Of a stretch of 11,823 nucleotides of DNA, positions 7,013-11,823 are shown one piece after another; position 1 is the first letter of the stretch, and every line of letters begins with the position of its first letter. The notes under the pieces are model-generated. The model was given only the letters and a program-made list of their open reading frames with translations. It was not told where the DNA came from and searched no databases. Location: positions 1 to 11,823 of the forward strand of contig CAIYCZ010000551.1 in the NCBI GenBank assembly GCA_903924805.1, given 5' to 3'. Source of the DNA: an uncultured delta proteobacterium. GTDB taxonomy: Bacteria > Desulfobacterota > WTBG01 > CAIYCZ01. Both the position numbers and the translations under genes were made by a program.

Positions 7013-7115
7013 TTAAACAGGCCAATTATTTCATATCCTAATAATACTAATACATTTTTTCTTTGAGTCTTCTCCAAAATGAGCGGGTGAGCACAAACAG
7101 TGTGAGCGTCTCTTT

Positions 7116-8318
7116 TTATTTTTGTGCCGGAATCCTGCCGACAAGAAGCACAACCCTCAGTCCGCCATGACGTAAAAGATACTCGCGCGTATTTCTGAAG
7201 GGTATTTTTTTAAGGAGCTCCCGGTTCGGAACAAGCAGGGCAAACTTCCATCCCGCATATACCTCCTGTAACCGCTCACAGATTTCTCTAAAAAGTTTTT
7301 CGACTTCGCTTTGCGTTCCGATGCGCAGACCGTAGGGAGGATTCAGGACCACTAATCCTTTTTGTGCGGTAAGCTCTGCGGGAAAAAGCTGGAAGAAGTC
7401 TTTACCCATGACCTGCACGGTATCTGCAAGGTCATAGCGCTCCACGCACTGCTTGAGCTCTGTGCAGACTTTTTCATCCTTGTCAGAGGCAAAAATCTGC
7501 GCTGGCGCGCTGGTGGTAATGGCAGCCTGACACTGTTTCCTCATATACTGCCACCGCTCTGGCCTGAAACCTGGCCATCCCATGAAGGCAAAGTCCCTGA
7601 ACCAGCCGGCAGGAATATGTTTACGTATCATGGCAGCTTCAAGTGAAAACGTTCCTGAACCGCACATGGGGTCAATCAGCGGCTCTTTTTCCGCAAACTC
7701 TGCAAGCCTGAGTATCTCTGCTGCAATGGTTTCGCGAAGCGGCGCAGCAGCACGGTGGCTTTTTATGCCGCGTTTGTGGAGGAGCTCTCCGCTGCTGTCA
7801 AGAGAAACCGTACACTGATCATCAACAATGCGCACAAAAATCTGCTGCTTGTTTGGGTGTGCCTCATGTGTGTGAGGCATCTCGGAGGCAGACGCATCAA
7901 GGTGTTCTATAACTTTTTTTTCAAAAATCTCACCGACAGCATCCGAATGATACAGTCTTGAGTGCCGTGAGCTCACGTTTATGGTGATATCACACCCCCG
8001 GAGAAGATATAATTCCCAGGAAATCTGCGCTATTTTCTGTTCCAGCTTATGGAAATTTGTTGCCTTGAAACGGGTAATCCTCATGAGGATGCGATTTGCC
8101 AGACGGAGATGCAAATTTGCCAGATAGCAGTCATGCAGCCGGCCTTTAAATTCTATACCGCCGGCAACAATGGAAGCCTCTCTGCAGGAAAGCGGCAGCT
8201 GCATAAGCTCATCAAAACAGAGCTGCTCAAGCCCGGGTGCAGTCACAACAAAAAACTCCCTGACCGGGCTGATTACGTGTCTCTTGATTCGCTTGTCAAG
8301 TGCAGTCAGTAAGACCAT
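7116..8318 (-). CDS. rlmL: THUMP-domain 23S rRNA guanine-N2 methyltransferase (RlmL-type)
   Basis: SAM-dependent RNA methyltransferase of 400 residues, expected to make m2G in 23S rRNA (position 2445 in E. coli numbering). It matches the N-terminal half of E. coli RlmL from one end to the other. An N-terminal ferredoxin-like region (VVTAPGLEQLCFDEL, about 22-60) is followed by a THUMP domain (about 60-175), then a Rossmann methyltransferase with the SAM-binding motif DPMCGSGTFSLEAAM (216-230) and the catalytic NPPYG (326-330). The C-terminal RlmK half of the E. coli fusion is absent, as is usual outside gammaproteobacteria. The ATG at 8318 lacks an evident ribosome binding site, and about 20 residues precede the conserved start, so a downstream GTG at codon 25 is possible. 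It is the last gene of the nif3-ABC-F-rlmL run. Confidence 0.9.
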   Translation of the reverse strand: MVLLTALDKRIKRHVISPVREFFVVTAPGLEQLCFDELMQLPLSCREASIVAGGIEFKGRLHDCYLANLHLRLANRILMRITRFKATNFHKLEQKIAQISWELYLLRGCDITINVSSRHSRLYHSDAVGEIFEKKVIEHLDASASEMPHTHEAHPNKQQIFVRIVDDQCTVSLDSSGELLHKRGIKSHRAAAPLRETIAAEILRLAEFAEKEPLIDPMCGSGTFSLEAAMIRKHIPAGWFRDFAFMGWPGFRPERWQYMRKQCQAAITTSAPAQIFASDKDEKVCTELKQCVERYDLADTVQVMGKDFFQLFPAELTAQKGLVVLNPPYGLRIGTQSEVEKLFREICERLQEVYAGWKFALLVPNRELLKKIPFRNTREYLLRHGGLRVVLLVGRIPAQK

Positions 8319-8360
8319 GGTAATTTCAATATACTGGAATTTTGGATTAGAGACTTTAAG

Positions 8361-8425
8361 GTGTAAAGTGTAAGGTGAAATGTGTAACGTGTTTTACTTT
8401 TCACTTTTCACGTTCCACTTTTCAC
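8361..8425. repeat. Head-to-head 7-bp repeat arrays (GTGNAAN) after the ABC-F gene
   Basis: Four tandem heptads of pattern GTG(T/A)AAN run on the plus strand at 8361-8388. Five heptads of pattern GT(G/A)(A/G)AA(A/C) run on the minus strand from 8425 down to 8391. The two arrays meet head to head and give an imperfect dyad of about 65 bp. The block fills the gap between the ABC-F stop (8436) and the rlmL start (8318). Folded as RNA it could form an imperfect hairpin, so transcription ending or mRNA protection is possible, but no classic T-run follows. Confidence 0.8.
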
Positions 8426-8435
8426 TCTTTTCGCG

Positions 8436-10406
8436 TTACGAGTCACGTTCAATTGTTTCAATCTGCTCATGAACCCGCGTCCACTCCTCATACCGTGCTT
8501 TAATTCGTGACGTGATTTCCCGGTATTCAATGTTTATGGATCGTGCGGTCTCCTCATCCTCATAGGTCTTCTGGTCTGCAAGCGCTGCTTCAATAGCGGC
8601 CCTCTTCTGCTCGCTCAGGCTAATTTCCTGTTCAAGATTCTCCAGAGCACGCTTCAGGGGTTTGAGCATACGGTAGCGCTCCTGCCGCTTTTCTGCTTCT
8701 TCGCGCTTGCGCAGTTTTTCACGGTGCTGGCTGCCCTTTTTCTGTATTATGTGGCCTGAAGTATCACGGAGCTGGTACCGGTCCTGCTGCTCTGTATGCA
8801 GCTTTTCGAGGTAATCATCCACACTCCCGAGCATAACACGCAGCGCACTGTCTTTAACGTCTATCACCTTAGCAATCAATGGCTCAAGGAAATCCCTGTC
8901 ATGAGAAACAATCACATAGGAGCCGTTAAAGTTATGGAGTGCCTGCTGGAGGACTGCTTTTGATTGCATATCAAGATGGTTGGTGGGCTCATCAAGGATG
9001 AGAAAATTTGCCTTCAGGAGAAGCATCCTGGCAAGGGCGAGCCTGCTCTTCTCACCTCCTGAAAGCACTGCAACTTTTTTAAATACATCATCGCCGGTAA
9101 AAAGAAAACTCCCCAGAAGGGTGCGCAGACGCACGCCGCTCTCGTTTCCTGCAACTCCTTCAACCGTCTCCAATACTGTTTTGTGGGGGTCGAGCTCGTC
9201 AGCCTGGTGCTGGGCAAAATATGAGACCGCTCCATTGTGCCCGAGAGTACGGGTTCCTGCCTGAAACGGCTCAAGCCCTGCCATAATGCGCACCAGTGTT
9301 GATTTCCCGGCACCGTTGACGCCAAGCAGTGCGATCTTATCGCCCCGGTCAATTTTAAGCGACATGTCCTCAAATACGCAAAGGCTTCCGTATGACTTGT
9401 AAATATTTTTCAGCTCCAGCACAACGCGTCCTGAGGGCTGGGGCTGGGGAAAGTTAAATACTATTTCTTTTTCCTCATCCTCAATTTCCACAAGCTCCAT
9501 CTTATCAAGCATTTTCAGACGACTTTGTACCTGTCGCGCTTTTGTCGCCTTATAGCGAAACCGCTCAACAAACTGCATGGTCTGTTTGATACGCTGCTGC
9601 TGGTTTCCATGTGCTGCTTCCGTGACAACCCGGCGCTGGGCTTTCTCCTTCAGGTAAAATGAATAATTGCCGCTGTATTCAGAAAGCTTACCCAGAGAAA
9701 TCTCAATGGTTCTCTCAACCAGGGTGTTCAGAAACCGCCGGTCGTGGGAGACAAGCACGATTGACCCCTCGTATGACCGCAGGTATGCTTCAAGCCATTC
9801 CAGGGATTCAAGGTCGAGATGGTTGGTTGGCTCATCAAGCAGCAGTATGGCCGGCTCCCGGAGCAGATGCTTTGCAAGCTCAATCCTCATCTGCCAGCCG
9901 CCGCTGAACTCGTCGGTCATCCGGCTGAAATCACGCTCGCTGAATCCAAGGCCGGACAGTATCTGCTTTACCCTGGTCTCAATGCTGTATCCCTCGCGAT
10001 GTTCAATATGATGCTGGATTTTTCCAAGCTCTTCCAGCAGTTCATGCAAGGCCGCAGACTGAGGATCCCCGTCTTCAGTCAATACTGCAATTTCCCTGTT
10101 GATACCATCTATTCTCTGCTGAAGAAGCAGCACATCATCAAAAGCAGTGGCAGCTTCATCAAGGAGTGTTTTTCCCCGGTGATACACGCCATCCTGCGGC
10201 AGATACCCGACGGTATTTGAGCGGGACTGGCTGACCCGCCCGCTGTCGGATTCAATCTGGCCAACCATGATTTTCATCAAAGTTGTTTTACCTGACCCGT
10301 TTGACCCTACAATGGCAAGCCGCTCCCGGTCTCCGATATACAGGGACACGTCCTTGAAAAGATATTCTCCGCTGTAGTGCTTGGATATGTTATTTAATGA
10401 AATCAA
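8436..10406 (-). CDS. ABC-F family ATPase, YheS/Uup-like
   Basis: Soluble protein of 656 residues with two ABC ATPase domains and no membrane domain, the ABC-F layout; such proteins act on the ribosomal E site as translation factors. Domain 1 has Walker A GSNGSGKTT (34-42), signature FSGGW (167-171) and Walker B ILLLDEPTNHLD (187-198). Domain 2 has GVNGAGKST (362-370), LSGGE (448-452) and FLILDEPTNHLD (468-479). Both catalytic glutamates (192 and 473) are present. The linker (about 240-320) has the basic KATKARQVQSR stretch, and residues about 540-656 form a charged coiled-coil tail. The size and FSGGWQMR point to the YheS group (E. coli YheS is 637 residues). The start is TTG with only a weak AGG upstream, so low initiation is plausible. 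Antibiotic resistance is not indicated. Confidence 0.93.
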   Translation of the reverse strand: MISLNNISKHYSGEYLFKDVSLYIGDRERLAIVGSNGSGKTTLMKIMVGQIESDSGRVSQSRSNTVGYLPQDGVYHRGKTLLDEAATAFDDVLLLQQRIDGINREIAVLTEDGDPQSAALHELLEELGKIQHHIEHREGYSIETRVKQILSGLGFSERDFSRMTDEFSGGWQMRIELAKHLLREPAILLLDEPTNHLDLESLEWLEAYLRSYEGSIVLVSHDRRFLNTLVERTIEISLGKLSEYSGNYSFYLKEKAQRRVVTEAAHGNQQQRIKQTMQFVERFRYKATKARQVQSRLKMLDKMELVEIEDEEKEIVFNFPQPQPSGRVVLELKNIYKSYGSLCVFEDMSLKIDRGDKIALLGVNGAGKSTLVRIMAGLEPFQAGTRTLGHNGAVSYFAQHQADELDPHKTVLETVEGVAGNESGVRLRTLLGSFLFTGDDVFKKVAVLSGGEKSRLALARMLLLKANFLILDEPTNHLDMQSKAVLQQALHNFNGSYVIVSHDRDFLEPLIAKVIDVKDSALRVMLGSVDDYLEKLHTEQQDRYQLRDTSGHIIQKKGSQHREKLRKREEAEKRQERYRMLKPLKRALENLEQEISLSEQKRAAIEAALADQKTYEDEETARSINIEYREITSRIKARYEEWTRVHEQIETIERDS

Positions 10407-10420
10407 TGATAGAACCTGTG

Positions 10421-10492
10421 GGGTTCAGGGTTAGGGGTTCTGTTTAGGGGTTTTAATTTGAAACTATAAACCTGAAACTACAAACTATAAAC
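10421..10492. repeat. Head-to-head 7-bp repeat arrays between nif3 and the ABC-F gene
   Basis: Five heptads, the first three GGGTT plus two variable bases, run on the plus strand at 10421-10455. Five heptads of strict pattern GTTTNNN run on the minus strand from 10492 to 10458. Only 2 bp separate the arrays. The block fills nearly all of the 94-bp gap between the nif3 stop (10501) and the TTG start of the ABC-F gene. The design matches the block at 8361-8425, with a different unit sequence. It lies in the leader of the ABC-F coding region if the two genes are cotranscribed. Confidence 0.8.
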
Positions 10493-10500
10493 TCCCTTTT

Positions 10501-11259
10501 TTAAAACGGCGACGGCGCATCAATGAAGACGGCAGGCAGGCCCAGCTTTTTCTGCAGATGCTCTCCCAGTGCCTGCGGGCCAAACCGCTCAGTGCTGTAG
10601 TGGCCTCCATAAAAAACATTCAGGCCGAGTTCCTGTATGAGGTAGTAGGCGCCGTGTTTCGGCTCCCCGGTAACAAACAGGTCTATATTTTTATCATGCA
10701 GTTCGCTGATGAGGTCTGGATCACTGGCAGAGCCGGAAACTATACCAACAGAACGTATTTCTTTCGGCCCGAACTGGAGCAGGGCGTTACCTGTGCCAAG
10801 AACAGTTTCCAGGTCTTTTGCAACCTGAGAACAGGGCTTTGGCTTTTTCAGCTTTCCCTTCATGCCAATAAGCTGACCATGGTACCGGGCAAAAGGCTCA
10901 ATGTTGCTGAGGCCGATCTTCCGTGCAATCTGAGCATTGTTTCCCACTTCAGGATGGGCATCAAGCGGCAGGTGCACTGCATACAGGGCAATATCTGCCT
11001 TGATGAGGGCGCTGATACGCTGATATATGTTGCCGGTGAGAATAAACGGCCGCCCCCAGAACAGGCCGTGATGAACAATAAGCATGCTGCAGCCGGCTTC
11101 AGCCGCCTTCGCTATAGATTCCAGGCATGCATCAACAGCAACGCCTATCTTTTTCACTCTTCCGCTGTTTTCCACCTGCAGGCCGTTTGCCGCATCATCA
11201 TGGAAATCAGCAAGCTTCAGGTAATTGTCCAGGTACGATGTAATCTTCTTTAGGTCCAT
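10501..11259 (-). CDS. Nif3-like dinuclear metal centre protein (YbgI/YqfO family)
   Basis: Protein of 252 residues, close to E. coli YbgI (247). The family forms hexameric rings with a two-metal site; it is often labelled GTP cyclohydrolase I type 2 but its physiological role is not settled. Metal ligands are visible: His63 and His64 (IVHHGLFWG), Asp100 (VHLPLDAHPEVGNN), His220 and Glu224 (GGHYSTERFG). The motif TGEPKHGAYY (about 197-206) is also typical. No inserted PII-like domain is present, unlike YqfO of Bacillus. The ATG at 11259 is chosen because AAGGA lies nine bases upstream; an in-frame TTG at 11268 sits directly against that site and is unlikely. The gene heads the run with the ABC-F and rlmL genes, with a double-hairpin element just upstream. 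Confidence 0.92.
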   Translation of the reverse strand: MDLKKITSYLDNYLKLADFHDDAANGLQVENSGRVKKIGVAVDACLESIAKAAEAGCSMLIVHHGLFWGRPFILTGNIYQRISALIKADIALYAVHLPLDAHPEVGNNAQIARKIGLSNIEPFARYHGQLIGMKGKLKKPKPCSQVAKDLETVLGTGNALLQFGPKEIRSVGIVSGSASDPDLISELHDKNIDLFVTGEPKHGAYYLIQELGLNVFYGGHYSTERFGPQALGEHLQKKLGLPAVFIDAPSPF

Positions 11260-11286
11260 ATTTTTCAATCCTTAAAATCCATGCAA

Positions 11287-11357
11287 AAATCCTACCCAGC
11301 CTCCCTTTAAAAAGGGAGGAGCTTCCCCCTTTTTTAAAGGGGGATTGAGGGGGATTT
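11287..11357. repeat. Double-hairpin MITE/REP-like intergenic element
   Basis: Two adjacent stems are seen: CCTCCCTTT (11300-11308) with AAAGGGAGG (11311-11319), a perfect 9 bp, and CCCCCTTT (11325-11332) with AAAGGGGG (11336-11343), a perfect 8 bp. Outer ends AAATCC (11287-11292) and GGATTT (11352-11357) are inverted copies. Elements built from C-rich and G-rich runs around TTTAAA are widely dispersed between genes in many bacterial genomes. It lies 28 bp upstream of nif3 and could affect its expression. Confidence 0.7.
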
Positions 11358-11485
11358 ACAATTTAACCCATAACACGCAATGGTCTTTAAGTTAACGTAT
11401 CTCAAATTCACCTATCCGTCAATATACATGCGAGTCAAGATAATAAATACAATTTTTATATTCATCTTTAGGATAAAATTCCATT

Positions 11486-11524
11486 AAGATTAAATCTTCT
11501 CGGTTGTAAAAATATTGTTTTACA
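11486..11524 (+). promoter_or_regulatory. Two palindromes upstream of the AbrB-like gene, possible operators
   Basis: AAGATT-A-AATCTT (11486-11498) and TGTAAAA-N6-TTTTACA (11505-11524) are perfect inverted repeats 6 bp apart, 71-109 bp before the gene. The right arm of the second contains TTTACA (11519-11524), which with TATATC at 11540-11545 gives a weak promoter with a short 15-bp spacer. AbrB-type antitoxins commonly bind palindromes over their own promoter, so autoregulation is a reasonable guess. Confidence 0.35.
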
Positions 11525-11594
11525 TAATTAAAAATTGCGTATATCTTTCCTCTACGGATAAAAAAGTTAATTTATAGCAACGGGATATATTCCA

Positions 11595-11792
11595 ATGAAA
11601 GTCTCTCCTAATATTCGAAAAAAACTAGGTATCAAGAAGCGGACAAAAATCACATTCAAGGAGCAAAACGGCAAACTTATAATTCATCCGCTCAACAAAA
11701 GATACTTTGAGATCCTTGCTGGTATTCTTGGAACTGATGGTGACATGCTTAGCTCACTTATGGAAGATAAGAAGTGGGAGCGTAAATTATGA
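11595..11792 (+). CDS. AbrB-like (SpoVT-AbrB) small DNA-binding protein, antitoxin candidate
   Basis: Protein of 65 residues. NIRKKLGIKKRTKITFKEQNGKLIIHPL (about 6-33) matches the core of the swapped-hairpin AbrB fold seen in VapB/MazE-type antitoxins. The tail (ILGTDGDMLSSLMEDKKWERKL) looks like a toxin-binding C-terminus: an acidic/hydrophobic helix and a charged end. The first strand, usually ending in SKGQVTIP, is missing; upstream codons are open for only eight residues before a stop, and no ribosome binding site is evident at the ATG. The N-terminus is thus truncated or divergent. The stop codon overlaps a following ATG (ATGA), the usual junction with a VapC or other toxin gene. It is the only plus-strand gene in the window. 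Confidence 0.6.
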   Translation: MKVSPNIRKKLGIKKRTKITFKEQNGKLIIHPLNKRYFEILAGILGTDGDMLSSLMEDKKWERKL

Positions 11793-11815
11793 AGGCAATA
11801 AAATTGAATAATTAA
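11789..11815 (+). pseudogene. Eight-codon frame at the position of a toxin gene, possibly a remnant
   Basis: The ATG overlaps the stop of the AbrB-like gene by four bases (ATGA) and has a good ribosome binding site, GTGGGAG, eight bases upstream. The frame reads MKAIKLNN and then TAA. VapC-type toxins often begin MKxI/V before the first catalytic aspartate, which is absent here. This could be a toxin gene cut by deletion, insertion or frameshift, or a chance start. The window ends eight bases later, so the rest cannot be judged. Confidence 0.3.
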
Positions 11816-11823
11816 GTGACAAC

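Larger units (their letters stand above)
6774..7115. other. AT-rich gene-less stretch between rlmL and the HTH gene
   Basis: No reading frame of note on either strand. It holds the HTH promoter, the 8-4-8 palindrome at 6993-7012 and a partial inverted copy of the same sequence at 7046-7054. Near 7081-7106 the hexamer GTGAGC occurs twice. I see no clear rho-independent terminator for rlmL. Confidence 0.5.
11260..11594. other. Divergent gene-less stretch between nif3 and the AbrB-like gene
   Basis: Contains the double-hairpin element (11287-11357), then AT-rich DNA with two palindromes (11486-11498 and 11505-11524). Two TTGAC-type hexamers occur on the minus strand around 11420-11440, but neither has a good -10 at the right distance, so the nif3 promoter is not located. 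No gene is supported here. Confidence 0.5.

Noticed and set aside
8436..10406. Antibiotic-resistance ABC-F protein.
   Set aside because: The signature motifs, size and coiled-coil tail match the YheS/Uup housekeeping type; resistance cannot be claimed from this.
10421..10492. CRISPR array or telomere-like repeat (TTAGGG appears once).
   Set aside because: Units are only 7 bp, without spacers, and the arrays are inverted relative to each other; this fits neither CRISPR nor a telomere.
10558..11253. Plus-strand frame of 231 residues opposite nif3.
   Set aside because: It is a shadow of a well-supported Nif3 protein on the other strand and shows no domain of its own.

Overview
The window (about 11.8 kb) looks like chromosomal DNA of a free-living Gram-negative bacterium. 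Almost every gene is on the minus strand. The mix of genes suggests a Desulfobacterota- or Nitrospirota-like lineage: a type IV pilin with an MshA-like N-terminus, a PilC/GspF platform protein, a PAS histidine kinase, an excisionase-type HTH protein, a stand-alone RlmL-type methyltransferase and a Nif3 protein. The gaps filled with short repeats fit that too. The placement rests on gene content alone and is tentative. Genes are of moderate G+C, while several gaps are very AT-rich.

Region A (213-4738, minus strand) is a signalling and pilus cluster. In transcription order it encodes a membrane-anchored coiled-coil protein of unknown function, a PAS/histidine kinase with an unusual C-terminal domain, a receiver-only response regulator, a PilC/GspF inner-membrane platform protein and an MshA-like prepilin. 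The first three genes are packed tightly (a 6-bp gap, then an 11-bp overlap). The platform gene follows after 44 bp. The pilin has a longer leader with its own candidate promoter. No assembly ATPase, prepilin peptidase or secretin is in view, so this is a partial pilus set that would need partners encoded elsewhere. The kinase ends in what reads as a catalytically dead GGDEF domain that keeps an RxxD motif at the position of the c-di-GMP inhibitory site. It is the strongest protein-level oddity here.

Region B (4838-7115) holds a single aldehyde dehydrogenase, then a monocistronic 61-residue HTH protein with a good candidate promoter and a clear intrinsic terminator, then an AT-rich gap with a perfect 8-4-8 palindrome.

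Region C (7116-11259) is a run of housekeeping genes on the minus strand: Nif3-like metal protein, ABC-F ATPase (TTG start) and RlmL-type 23S rRNA methyltransferase. The gaps on both sides of the ABC-F gene each contain two head-to-head arrays of 7-bp units. The unit sequence differs between the gaps but the design is the same. Upstream of nif3 is a roughly 70-bp double-hairpin element resembling a MITE or REP.

Region D (11595-11823, plus strand) carries a small AbrB-like antitoxin candidate with a shortened N-terminus. An ATGA-overlapped reading frame follows it, where a toxin would normally start, but stops after eight codons. Two palindromes lie upstream and could be operators.

No rRNA, tRNA, CRISPR array, transposase or complete mobile element was seen.
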